A stretch of 64,000 bases of DNA from Clostridia bacterium (GTDB lineage: Bacteria; Bacillota; Clostridia; Oscillospirales; CAG-272). The position numbers were made by a program, and so were the translations under genes. Positions 8,634-16,133 of this stretch are shown one piece after another (the stretch's first letter is position 1; each line of letters opens with the position of its first letter). Location of the stretch: the NCBI GenBank assembly GCA_017937135.1, contig JAGBEE010000023.1, forward strand, positions 33,731-97,730. The letters are read 5' to 3'. The notes under the pieces were generated by a model, which did not search any database, was not told the DNA's origin, and saw only the letters and a list, made by a program, of their open reading frames with translations.

Positions 8634-9143
8634 TTATCTATTTTTGTATTTTTCTGTAAGCAAAATTGCGTTTTTTAAGTATTCCTTATAGGCGTCGTTA
8701 CATTCGAAGATTATTCCATCAAATTCGCCCTTGGCGTGCTGGAATACTATTATGCTCTTATTTATGCCGAAGCGATTATGCATATAATTGTAAAATACTA
8801 TATTCTTGTATTTTTTGCGTAGCTGCTTTTTTAATCCCTTGCCACTTCCTAAATAAACTGCGCTTGATATAGGATAGTAGCATACATAGCTACCACGCTT
8901 GCCTGTTATTTTATCAACGAAAAAATCAAAATCGTGTTGCTTTGCATTTAAAATATAGGTAAATGTGGTTAACTCATATCTTATAAAAAGATACGTTGCT
9001 ATTACTAAAAGCACCATGCCAACTGATACACCTATTGTGCGCCATATTCCCTCTCCGAGCATTAAAAGAACTATTGAAAAAAAGAAATTTGCGCCATACA
9101 AAACACGCATTGCATTATCGGTATGCTTAGGTGAATAGTTCAT
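8634..9143 (-). CDS. Small membrane protein of unknown function
   Basis: A 169-residue protein with two adjacent membrane segments (about residues 14-32 and 36-54) and a basic-aromatic C-terminal domain of about 110 residues (LRKKYKNIVFYNYMHNRF), probably cytoplasmic. The layout resembles small bacterial PH-like membrane proteins, but I cannot assign a family. AAGGAG stands before the ATG. It follows rpmF with a terminator in between, so it may depend on readthrough or a weak own promoter. Confidence 0.65.
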   Translation of the reverse strand: MNYSPKHTDNAMRVLYGANFFFSIVLLMLGEGIWRTIGVSVGMVLLVIATYLFIRYELTTFTYILNAKQHDFDFFVDKITGKRGSYVCYYPISSAVYLGSGKGLKKQLRKKYKNIVFYNYMHNRFGINKSIIVFQHAKGEFDGIIFECNDAYKEYLKNAILLTEKYKNR

Positions 9144-9169
9144 TTTTTCTCCTTTTAATTTAACGAAAA

Positions 9170-9199
9170 AAGGACTTGTTAAGCTACTGACAAGTCCTT
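9170..9199 (-). terminator. Terminator after rpmF
   Basis: AAGGACTTGT (9170-9179) pairs with ACAAGTCCTT (9190-9199); on the minus strand the stem is followed by a run of T. It ends the DUF177-rpmF transcript. Confidence 0.85.
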
Positions 9200-9211
9200 A
9201 AATTCTAAAGC

Positions 9212-9397
9212 TTATGCGTTTTCTTTCTTTACGATCTCTTTGTCGCCGTAGTATCCGCAAGCGGAGCATACGCGGTGTGTGAGATTGTATTCACCGCATT
9301 TGGAGCATTTAACCATTGTAGGTGCGGTAAGCTTACTGTTGTTAGATCTTCTCATATTTGTACGTGAGTGAGACTGTTTTCTCTTTGGTACTGCCAT
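9212..9397 (-). CDS. rpmF: 50S ribosomal protein L32
   Basis: A 61-residue basic protein that begins MAVPKRKQSHSRTNMRR, the standard L32 start, followed by a zinc-ribbon with CSKCG (about 31-35) and CSACG (about 44-48). Both Cys pairs are intact, so this is the zinc-binding (C+) form. GGAGG lies 9 bases before the ATG. It follows the DUF177 gene, the usual order in bacteria, and the two share a promoter. Confidence 0.97.
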   Translation of the reverse strand: MAVPKRKQSHSRTNMRRSNNSKLTAPTMVKCSKCGEYNLTHRVCSACGYYGDKEIVKKENA

Positions 9398-9456
9398 GTG
9401 AGTAACCTCCTTTTAGTGATAGTAAATCTTTTTGCTATAATATTATACTACAAAGT

Positions 9457-9978
9457 TTAATCATTTTCAAGTAGTTTTTGTAAAATTGCAAGCCTTGGGT
9501 CGATTTCTTTTTTCTTCGGGCAATCGCACGCGCCAAAATTGAGGTTTTTACCACATTTCGAGCAGAGCCCTGCGCATTCCTCTTTACACAGGAGCTTTGT
9601 TGGGAATTCGAGCATTAGGTATTCTACAATTTCACGGTCGATGTCTAAGAAGCCGTTTTTTACAATAACATATTCGTCATTATCTTGGTTTTGTAGAGTG
9701 CCCGATACCGCAACGGTACGATTGAATTCAAGGATAAATGTGCCAGAAATATCCTCAAGACATCTTGCACAGTGAGATTGGTAATCTATCTTGGCTGTTA
9801 AGGCAAGCGCCATATAGCCTGCGTTGTTTGTTACAACGCCCTTTACCATTACTGGTGCTGTGAAAGAAACGTCCTCGGGTGGGAGTATATCGTTTTGCTC
9901 TGTGCCTGTATCAATTGTATATTCAAAATCAATTTTAGAATTTCTACCATTGATAAGCGAGGTTAAATCAAGAACCAT
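9457..9978 (-). CDS. DUF177 / YceD family protein
   Basis: A 173-residue protein counted from the ATG at 9978, which has AGGGGG 6 bases ahead; a TTG at 9999 would add 7 residues with no ribosome site. The central CARCLEDISGTF and the later CKEECAGLCSKCGKNLN with CDCP match the YceD/DUF177 family, whose gene is nearly always next to rpmF. In plants and E. coli the family is linked to 23S rRNA accumulation, and a role in 50S assembly is likely here. Its promoter and a dyad at the start site are upstream. Confidence 0.9.
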   Translation of the reverse strand: MVLDLTSLINGRNSKIDFEYTIDTGTEQNDILPPEDVSFTAPVMVKGVVTNNAGYMALALTAKIDYQSHCARCLEDISGTFILEFNRTVAVSGTLQNQDNDEYVIVKNGFLDIDREIVEYLMLEFPTKLLCKEECAGLCSKCGKNLNFGACDCPKKKEIDPRLAILQKLLEND

Positions 9979-10000
9979 ATTGTCCCCCTTATTTTGCAAT

Positions 10001-10016
10001 AGACAGTTGTCTGTCT
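10001..10016. promoter_or_regulatory. Dyad at the DUF177-rpmF transcription start
   Basis: AGACAG-TTGT-CTGTCT is a perfect 6-bp inverted repeat starting about 7 bases downstream of the -10 box, right at the expected +1. A repressor site or a short 5' hairpin are both possible. Confidence 0.5.
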
Positions 10017-10022
10017 CGAACT

Positions 10023-10051
10023 ATTATAAATAAAAAGTATAGTTTTGTCAA
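10023..10051 (-). promoter_or_regulatory. Consensus promoter for DUF177-rpmF
   Basis: On the minus strand TTGACA (10051-10046) and TATAAT (10028-10023) are both perfect, with a 17-base spacer. Confidence 0.9.
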
Positions 10052-10069
10052 GTATTTTTTTCAAAAAAC

Positions 10070-10098
10070 TTGAATGATATTAAATTATATGATACAAT
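10070..10098 (+). promoter_or_regulatory. Promoter of the 255-residue membrane protein gene
   Basis: TTGAAT (10070-10075), 17 bases, TACAAT (10093-10098). It is back to back with the DUF177-rpmF promoter. Confidence 0.75.
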
Positions 10099-10137
10099 AG
10101 ATTAAAATTGGCTGAAAGGAAGTGAGATTCTTAAAAG

Positions 10138-10905
10138 ATGGCAGAGGAAGAAAAGTTAAATAATACATCCTTAAACAAAGACGCGCCAAGCGATAATAAT
10201 GATAGCCAAGAAAGAGAAAGGGCGCTTGATGAGTCCATTGAAAAGCAAGAAAAGCGCGAAAAAAGAGGTAAGCTTATTGGTAAGATTATTTCTATTTGCT
10301 TCTCTGTTGCTCTGTTCGCTTTTATTGGCGCTTTGCTTATAAGAATTTATCAATCCGATTATAAGGCTCTTGAAGAAACATATATCACAGACAATTTTAA
10401 AGAGGCATACGAAAAGAGTCAGGACGTGCGTACACACGCTACAAATGACCAATTTTCAAAAAATGGCGCTATTTATACCTATTCCCTTGTTTACATTCCA
10501 AAAAGCGGTTATTTGCAGCTCACAGTAAGATATAACAAGCTCCATATTGATGATGTAAAAGAGGCCTGCCCCGATTTTAGTGAGGATGATATTTTTTATA
10601 CTCTAACCGACAAGACGGGTAAGACATACGAGCCTATACTAATTGACACTACTGAAAAATTTATGTACAAATATTTTAAATTTGAATTTGTAGGTGTTAA
10701 TTTTAACAATGACGATATTACTGTAAATATGTTCCTTGATGGAGTTAAGCTAATTGACGGTGATAAGCAGGGCGATGCTTCTCTTGTGCCGAGCAAGGGC
10801 GATAAGTATAACTCGGGTATGGTAGTTATACACTCAAAGGACAACACACATATTCCCTATGAGTTTTCAAGCGATGAAAAGGAAGAGCTTGGAATAAAGG
10901 ACTAA
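10138..10905 (+). CDS. Single-pass membrane protein with extracytoplasmic domain
   Basis: A 255-residue protein. The first 43 residues are hydrophilic and highly charged (ESIEKQEKREKRGK), then comes one membrane segment at about 45-67 (KIISICFSVALFAFIGALLI), then a 185-residue soluble domain that should lie outside the cell. That domain has beta-rich stretches (YLQLTVRYNKLHI) with no Cys and no catalytic motif I can name. Weak similarity in layout, not sequence, to the protein at 32587-33339. A repeat element copy begins right after the stop codon. Function unknown. Confidence 0.7.
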   Translation: MAEEEKLNNTSLNKDAPSDNNDSQERERALDESIEKQEKREKRGKLIGKIISICFSVALFAFIGALLIRIYQSDYKALEETYITDNFKEAYEKSQDVRTHATNDQFSKNGAIYTYSLVYIPKSGYLQLTVRYNKLHIDDVKEACPDFSEDDIFYTLTDKTGKTYEPILIDTTEKFMYKYFKFEFVGVNFNNDDITVNMFLDGVKLIDGDKQGDASLVPSKGDKYNSGMVVIHSKDNTHIPYEFSSDEKEELGIKD

Positions 10906-10907
10906 GT

Positions 10908-11037
10908 TTTTTGGATATTGCAATAGGAGCTAACCAAAAACAGACACTTTCCCTCTTGAAATTAAGTATAAACATTTATTTTAGTAAAATTTTAAGGTTG
11001 AGAGCTTGCAATTTATTGCAAGCTCTCTTCATTTTAT
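10908..11037 (+). repeat. Dispersed repeat, copy A (left part only)
   Basis: About 130 bases that match copies at 24689-24948 (minus) and 63820-64000 (plus). Recognisable parts in order: a degenerate end with GGATATTGCAATA (10913-10925), CCAAAAACAGACAC, TTCCCTCTTGAAATTAAG, TATAAACATTTATTTTAG and a hairpin with GAGAGCTTGCAA (11000-11011) pairing TTGCAAGCTCTC (11016-11027). Similarity stops soon after the hairpin, so the right half is lost. It starts about 3 bases after the stop of the upstream gene. The remaining 11038-11159 holds no gene. Confidence 0.85.
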
Positions 11038-11159
11038 AATTTCACTTCGTTTAAATATGTGGCATAAAATGTTACTGTAAGAAGTTTAAAGTAAGGATTT
11101 TTGTCAATAATAGAAATGTAGCCTGATGCTACAAAGAAAATTTACGGGAGTGAGAAAGC

Positions 11160-11597
11160 TTGAATATAAGACGTGGAGATATTTTTTATGCAGATTTAAG
11201 CCCTGTTATCGGCTCGGAGCAAGGGGGACTTCGCCCTGTGCTTATCGTACAGAATGATGTGGGCAATAAATACAGTCCCACGGTTATTGCAGCCGCCATT
11301 ACAAGCAAAATGTCAAAGGCCAAATTGCCGACACATATTGATATTTTTGCTGAAAAGGTTGGATTACTTAAAGACTCTGTTATTCTGCTTGAACAAATAA
11401 GAACCATTGATAAAAAACGTCTTAAGGAAAAGATGGGGCATTTGGATAACGACACAATGAACGAGGTTAATGACGCTATTGGCGTTTCCTTTGGTCTATC
11501 TTCCTATAAGGGTACAAGGGGCGAGGACGAGGATAACAAGAATGGCTACGAAGCCTCTTACGTTGCACTTGCCGATACGCCACCCTTGACACATTGA
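11160..11597 (+). CDS. MazF/PemK-family endoribonuclease toxin
   Basis: A 145-residue protein with a TTG start preceded by GGGAG. It begins [22 protein letters not shown], then RPVLIVQND and [16 protein letters not shown], the core of MazF/EndoA (NdoA) toxins that cut mRNA at short sequences. The usual length is about 116 residues; here a tail of some 28 residues (from about 117) follows, rich in acidic residues. I find no MazE/EndoAI-like antitoxin gene directly upstream, where it normally sits: 10906-11159 contains only a repeat copy and no ORF with a ribosome site. It is followed by its own terminator. Confidence 0.88.
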   Translation: MNIRRGDIFYADLSPVIGSEQGGLRPVLIVQNDVGNKYSPTVIAAAITSKMSKAKLPTHIDIFAEKVGLLKDSVILLEQIRTIDKKRLKEKMGHLDNDTMNEVNDAIGVSFGLSSYKGTRGEDEDNKNGYEASYVALADTPPLTH

Positions 11598-11604
11598 TTT
11601 TTAT

Positions 11605-11631
11605 AAAAGTCCTCTTTTTAAGGGGACTTTT
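11605..11631 (+). terminator. Terminator after the mazF-like gene
   Basis: AAAAGTCCTC (11605-11614) pairs with GGGGACTTTT (11622-11631) with one G-U pair, followed by T residues. Confidence 0.85.
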
Positions 11632-11642
11632 TCATTTACACC

Positions 11643-11671
11643 TTGATTTCTAATTAGAAAAATGGTAAAAT
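11643..11671 (+). promoter_or_regulatory. Promoter with embedded palindrome, acyl-ACP thioesterase gene
   Basis: TTGATT (11643-11648), 17 bases, TAAAAT (11666-11671). A perfect 14-bp palindrome TTTCTAATTAGAAA (11647-11660) fills the -35 edge and the spacer, so a bound repressor would block RNA polymerase. Confidence 0.7.
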
Positions 11672-11698
11672 GCTTATTAGAATTGCGAGGTATGTATT

Positions 11699-12424
11699 AT
11701 GAAGTGGCAAGAAAGCTATAATGTTAAATTTCACGACACCAATGCAAACGAAATTGTTGGTGCTTCTCAAATATTAAAATTTTTACAAGAAACCGCTATG
11801 TGCCAAATGAGAGCACAAAGGCCCTCATATGAGGAGCTTTTTAATCAAAATAAGGCTTTTATTTTGAGCAATATAAGAATTGAAATTTACTCCCCTATTT
11901 ACGCTTACGATAAAATCGAGGCTTACACCTGGGCGTGCAAATCAAGAGGCTACACTGCCCCACGTTCATATATGATAAAGAAGGGTGAGGAGCTTCTTTG
12001 CGAGGCTCATTCCAACTGGGCACTTGTAAGCGTTAATGAAAAAAAGCTTTTAAGGGTTAATGACGAGGACTTCCCTAACTACTATATAGACGAGCCAATT
12101 ACTCTTAGCAATCCTGTAAGAATAAAAATACCCTCCGAGGTTAAAATGAATTTGGTTAGTGAATATACCGTTAGATATACTGATACTGATATGAACGGAC
12201 ATATGAACAACACAAATTACCCAGATATGTTTTTCAACTGCATTCCTAATGTTGGCTCTAAAATGATGAAATCTATTGCTCTTTCGTTTGTAAGTGATGC
12301 TAAGGTGGGCGATGCTTTGAAAATTTATATGACTAAAATTGATGGTAAATATTACCTGCGCTCACTCCACGAGGATGGCAGAATAAACGTTGAGGCTGAA
12401 TTTATTTTTGAAAATTTGGAATAA
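11699..12424 (+). CDS. Acyl-ACP thioesterase (FatA/FatB family)
   Basis: A 241-residue protein made of two hot-dog domains, as in bacterial acyl-ACP thioesterases (PF01643). The first starts WQESYNVKFHDTNANEIVGA, the second YTVRYTDTDMNGHMNNTNY (about 155-175), which holds the conserved Asn and His region of the catalytic site. The enzyme releases free fatty acids from acyl-ACP in the cytoplasm. GCGAGG precedes the ATG. It is a single-gene unit with its own promoter and a palindrome that could be an operator. Length is normal for clostridial members. Confidence 0.87.
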   Translation: MKWQESYNVKFHDTNANEIVGASQILKFLQETAMCQMRAQRPSYEELFNQNKAFILSNIRIEIYSPIYAYDKIEAYTWACKSRGYTAPRSYMIKKGEELLCEAHSNWALVSVNEKKLLRVNDEDFPNYYIDEPITLSNPVRIKIPSEVKMNLVSEYTVRYTDTDMNGHMNNTNYPDMFFNCIPNVGSKMMKSIALSFVSDAKVGDALKIYMTKIDGKYYLRSLHEDGRINVEAEFIFENLE

Positions 12425-12481
12425 GAGTAAATATACTACTTTTATAGAATAAATTTATTGACTTAATATACATAAGCTGTA

Positions 12482-12510
12482 TTGACAAGAAATGATTTTT
12501 ATGTTATTAT
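12482..12510 (+). promoter_or_regulatory. Promoter of the 76-residue protein gene
   Basis: TTGACA (12482-12487), 17 bases, TATTAT (12505-12510); AAAGGAG follows before the ATG at 12545. Confidence 0.85.
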
Positions 12511-12544
12511 TTCAATGTAAAAATAACAGAAAAGGAGATTTATT

Positions 12545-12775
12545 ATGAAAAAGATAATTTGCAAAAAGGTTTATGACACAGAAAATGCTTCTATCGTAAA
12601 GAAGACAGTTAATGGCGAATTTGGCGACTCCTATGGTTATGAGGAAACTCTTTACATAACAAATGACGGCTTTTACTTCCTTTACGAAAATGGTGGCGCT
12701 GACTCTATTCATCCAGAGGAAAGCATTAAGAGAATGTCTAAGGCTGCTGCTGAAAAATGGCTTGGCGAGCACTAA
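12545..12775 (+). CDS. Small conserved-type protein of unknown function
   Basis: A 76-residue soluble protein starting MKKIICKKVYDTENASIV and continuing with an aromatic-rich stretch (ETLYITNDGFYFLYENGG) and a helical end (AAAEKWLGEH). Small proteins with this opening pattern (KKVYDTE followed by a beta strand) are common in Clostridia and in mobile elements, with no known function. It has a strong promoter and an ideal ribosome site, so it should be well expressed. Confidence 0.75.
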   Translation: MKKIICKKVYDTENASIVKKTVNGEFGDSYGYEETLYITNDGFYFLYENGGADSIHPEESIKRMSKAAAEKWLGEH

Positions 12776-12872
12776 TTTGCTAAAAAATCATATTTAATAA
12801 AACGCGTGTTTTATTATCTTTCAATACGAAGGAGAAAAAGCACGCTTTTTTCTTGACAAGGTAGGACTTATT

Positions 12873-14252
12873 ATGGAAAATAATACACACGAAAGGCTTG
12901 GTAGCCGACTTGGCTTTATTCTTTTAAGCGCAGGATGCGCTATCGGCATTGGTAACGTATGGAAATTCCCTTATATTACCGGTCAAAACGGTGGCGGAAT
13001 TTTTGTTCTTATTTACCTCTTATTCCTTATTATTATGGGCATTCCTGTTATGTCTATGGAGTTTTCAATGGGACGTGCTTCTCAAAAAAGTCCTGTCAAA
13101 ATGTATCACGTCTTAACTCCGTCTAAGCCACTTTGGCAAAAGCACGGATATTTAGCACTTGCAGGTAACGTTATACTCATGATGTTTTATACCTCTGTTA
13201 CAGGCTGGATGCTCCAATATTTCTTTTATATGCTCATTGGAAAATTTGATAATGTAACCACCTCAGCCGAGGTTAACTCTGTATTTTCGAGTATGCTCGA
13301 TTCTCCCTCTACACTCATTTTATTTATGGCAGGTGTTGTTATTCTCGGCTTTGTTGTTTGCTCCTTTGATATACAAAAGGGACTTGAAAAGGTTACCAAA
13401 TATATGATGCTTGCCCTTCTTGGCTTGATTATAGTTTTAGTTATCCACTCTCTTACCCTTGATGGCGCTGGGGAGGGACTAAAATTCTATCTTATGCCAA
13501 GCATCGATAATATAAGGGAGCAAGGTATATTAAAGGTAATAGTTGCCGCGATGAATCAGGCATTCTTTACTCTTAGCTTAGGTATTGGCTCAATGGCTAT
13601 TTTTGGCAGCTTTATTGATAAAAAGCGCACACTCCTTGGTGAAAGTATAAATATTGCGTGCCTTGATACCTTCGTTGCTGTAATGTCGGGACTTATTATT
13701 TTCCCTGCCTGCTTTACCTATGATATTACTCCTGATGCAGGTCCAAACTTGATTTTTGTTACACTTCCAACCGTATTTATAAATATGAGTGGTGGCAGAA
13801 TTTGGGGCTCACTTTTCTTCCTCTTTATGTCGTTTGCTGCTCTTTCTACAATATTTGCAGTATTCCAAAATATTGTTTCCTGCTTAATGGAGCTTTTGGG
13901 CTGGGAAAAGAAAAAGGTATGCTTGGTTGCCGGAGTGGGTATGTTCCTACTCTCCATTCCTTGCGTGCTTGGCTTTAATCTTTGGGCTGGCTTTGAGCCA
14001 TTAGGCGCTGGCACAGGAGTGCTTGATTTAGAGGACTATATTGTAAGTAACATTCTTTTACCACTTGGCGCGCTTATCTTTGTAATCTACTGTACACGCA
14101 AGAGTGGCTGGGGCTTCGAGAATTATCAAGCCGAGGCGAACCAAGGCGTAGGTGTCAAGGTTAAAAATTGGATGCGCTTCTATCTAACCTACATTTTACC
14201 TTTAATAATAGGTGTAATTTTGGTATATGGAATAATATCACCATTTATTTAA
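12873..14252 (+). CDS. Sodium-dependent transporter, SNF/NSS family
   Basis: A 459-residue integral membrane protein with about 11-12 membrane segments. The first segment has LSAGCAIGIGNVWKFPY, the sodium- and substrate-binding unwound helix typical of LeuT-type neurotransmitter:sodium symporters, followed by GGGIFVLIYL. These proteins import amino acids or related amines with Na+. The length fits the bacterial subgroup with 11 segments. The substrate is not deducible. It ends with a strong terminator and has no obvious partner gene. Confidence 0.92.
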   Translation: MENNTHERLGSRLGFILLSAGCAIGIGNVWKFPYITGQNGGGIFVLIYLLFLIIMGIPVMSMEFSMGRASQKSPVKMYHVLTPSKPLWQKHGYLALAGNVILMMFYTSVTGWMLQYFFYMLIGKFDNVTTSAEVNSVFSSMLDSPSTLILFMAGVVILGFVVCSFDIQKGLEKVTKYMMLALLGLIIVLVIHSLTLDGAGEGLKFYLMPSIDNIREQGILKVIVAAMNQAFFTLSLGIGSMAIFGSFIDKKRTLLGESINIACLDTFVAVMSGLIIFPACFTYDITPDAGPNLIFVTLPTVFINMSGGRIWGSLFFLFMSFAALSTIFAVFQNIVSCLMELLGWEKKKVCLVAGVGMFLLSIPCVLGFNLWAGFEPLGAGTGVLDLEDYIVSNILLPLGALIFVIYCTRKSGWGFENYQAEANQGVGVKVKNWMRFYLTYILPLIIGVILVYGIISPFI

Positions 14253-14256
14253 TGTC

Positions 14257-14290
14257 AAAAAAGACGTTGCAAATTTTGCAACGTCTTTTT
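14257..14290 (+). terminator. Terminator after the SNF transporter gene
   Basis: A near-perfect hairpin of about 17 bp: AAAAAAGACGTTGCAAA is followed directly by TTTTGCAACGTC and a run of six T. It can also act on the minus strand. Confidence 0.9.
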
Positions 14291-14348
14291 TATTGCCCCT
14301 GTGGCAATTATAGGAGGAGTTGAGCGCTTGGCTCAAATAAATACTAAT

Positions 14349-16133
14349 TTATACCTTATACTTGTTTGCCTGAAGTTCGAACATCTGAGCGTATTTGCCA
14401 CCGTCCCTTATAAGCTCATCGTGTGAGCCGTGCTCAATTATTTTTCCCTTTTCAAACATATATATTCTGCTCACGTGCCTTGTGGTTGAAAGTCTGTGCG
14501 TTATAAATACAACGGTTTTATCCCTTGCATTTTTATCAATGCCCAAATTTAAGTTATATTCGGCAATTGGGTCAAGTGCGCTTGATGGTTCATCCATTAT
14601 TATAAGCTCATTATTATGAGCAAATACTCGTGCTATTGCGATTTTTTGCTCCTCTCCACCTGAAAGATTTGTTCCTGTGTCGCAAAATTCTCTTGTTAGC
14701 TCTGTGTTTATTCCGTCCTTTAGCTCACACAGCTTTTCATAAAAGGTGCTATCCTTAAGAGCGTTTATTACAGTGTCCTTCTTGTCCTCTGTATATACAT
14801 CTCCAAGCACGTTTTCGGCTACACTTGCAGCAAAAACCTTATAATCCTGAAAAACAGCTCCCATTTTTGCTCTTAGCTCTTCTATCTTGTATTCCTTAAT
14901 GTTTACACCGTTTATTAGAATTTCTCCCTCTGTTACATCATAAAGACGCATTATCAGCTTTGTTGTAGTGGTTTTGCCTGCTCCATTATAGCCAACAAAT
15001 GCGATTCTTTCTCCCTTTTTAACATAGAAGCTTACATTATCAAGCACCTTTTCATCCTTGTAGGCGAATGAAACATTTCTAAACTCCAATGACTCAAATT
15101 CTCCAAAGCTTTTTTCACCTGACTTTATTTGTGGCTCGGTCTGTAAAAATTTTCTCACCTTATCTGCGTATAAGGAGTCCTTGTTCATTTCAACGAATTT
15201 TCTTTGAATATCGAAAAGCATATTTTTAAGCTTCCACGAGGCAGTAATTGTAACTGTAAAGCCACCTATTAACACTGTTTGTGTAACAATTAAATTGTAT
15301 GCCATAAAAATAAGAACAAATGCTGTTAATGTGCAGCTCAGCGCTGATGCTAAAAGATTATATAAGCCTACCTTAAATCTCATTTTTGCATCTGCACTTC
15401 GTTGTGCTTGCATTGTTATGTCATATTCATTTAAAAGGTTTCCTTTTATATCAGTTAACCTGTTTTCCTTTGCATAGTCTGCCAAGGAGAAAAATTTCTC
15501 TATGTACCAGCTTTTTCTCCAAAGCTCATTCATTTCAATATTGTATTTATAATATATTCCATTTTGTAAAAGTCTTATAATCATATCAGCTATGGCAAAG
15601 CCAAGTATAACAAGAGCAATTACGGGGTCAACCGTCAAAACGACTGCAAAAACAGAGCCAGAGGCTACAAGTGAACGAATAAGGTCCGCAAGCTGGTCAA
15701 CTGTATTTAAAATGCTCTTATCACAATTCTGCATTGAAAATATAAAGTCATTATAAAACTCGGGAGTATCATAGCACGATAAATCTATATCATTTGCCTT
15801 CACAAAAAAGCTTTTATGAAGCAGCCTTACAAAATCAAGCTTATGAGTGGGATTTAGTATTTTATAATACCATGCAAAAAACAGCTCATATGCTAAGGTG
15901 TATATTCCCATAAGCGCAGTTAACGTGAAAATGTAAGAAATATCCCTGCCACTATCTAACGCATTTAATATCTCGCTTATAAAAAATATTGATACACCAT
16001 GATTTAGCCCTGTGAACAACCCCATAACAAGACGCATTATAACAAGTGTTTTATCACCCTTATATGCAATTTTTAACATAAAAATATTATTTTTTACTGA
16101 GTTTTTAAATGGTACCTTTTCTTTTTTCTTCAT
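14349..16133 (-). CDS. ABC exporter half-transporter B (membrane domain plus ATPase)
   Basis: A 594-residue fused exporter subunit. About six membrane segments occupy residues 20-320 and the ATPase domain the rest. Walker A is GYNGAGKTT, Q-loop VFQDYK, signature LSGGE, Walker B LIIMDEP and H-loop ITHRLS. Its ATG overlaps the stop of the upstream subunit (ATGA at 16130-16133), so the pair is translated together and probably forms a heterodimer. Substrate unknown; the local XRE regulator suggests a peptide, drug or signal molecule exporter. The membrane part has little similarity to the classic LmrA/BmrA type, so substrate guesses are weak. Confidence 0.88.
   Translation of the reverse strand: MKKKEKVPFKNSVKNNIFMLKIAYKGDKTLVIMRLVMGLFTGLNHGVSIFFISEILNALDSGRDISYIFTLTALMGIYTLAYELFFAWYYKILNPTHKLDFVRLLHKSFFVKANDIDLSCYDTPEFYNDFIFSMQNCDKSILNTVDQLADLIRSLVASGSVFAVVLTVDPVIALVILGFAIADMIIRLLQNGIYYKYNIEMNELWRKSWYIEKFFSLADYAKENRLTDIKGNLLNEYDITMQAQRSADAKMRFKVGLYNLLASALSCTLTAFVLIFMAYNLIVTQTVLIGGFTVTITASWKLKNMLFDIQRKFVEMNKDSLYADKVRKFLQTEPQIKSGEKSFGEFESLEFRNVSFAYKDEKVLDNVSFYVKKGERIAFVGYNGAGKTTTTKLIMRLYDVTEGEILINGVNIKEYKIEELRAKMGAVFQDYKVFAASVAENVLGDVYTEDKKDTVINALKDSTFYEKLCELKDGINTELTREFCDTGTNLSGGEEQKIAIARVFAHNNELIIMDEPSSALDPIAEYNLNLGIDKNARDKTVVFITHRLSTTRHVSRIYMFEKGKIIEHGSHDELIRDGGKYAQMFELQANKYKV

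Noticed and set aside
12776-12872. Possible leader or attenuator before the SNF transporter (GCGTG...CACGC with T run)
   Set aside because: Stem is only 5 bp with a long loop and there is no convincing leader peptide; left unannotated.
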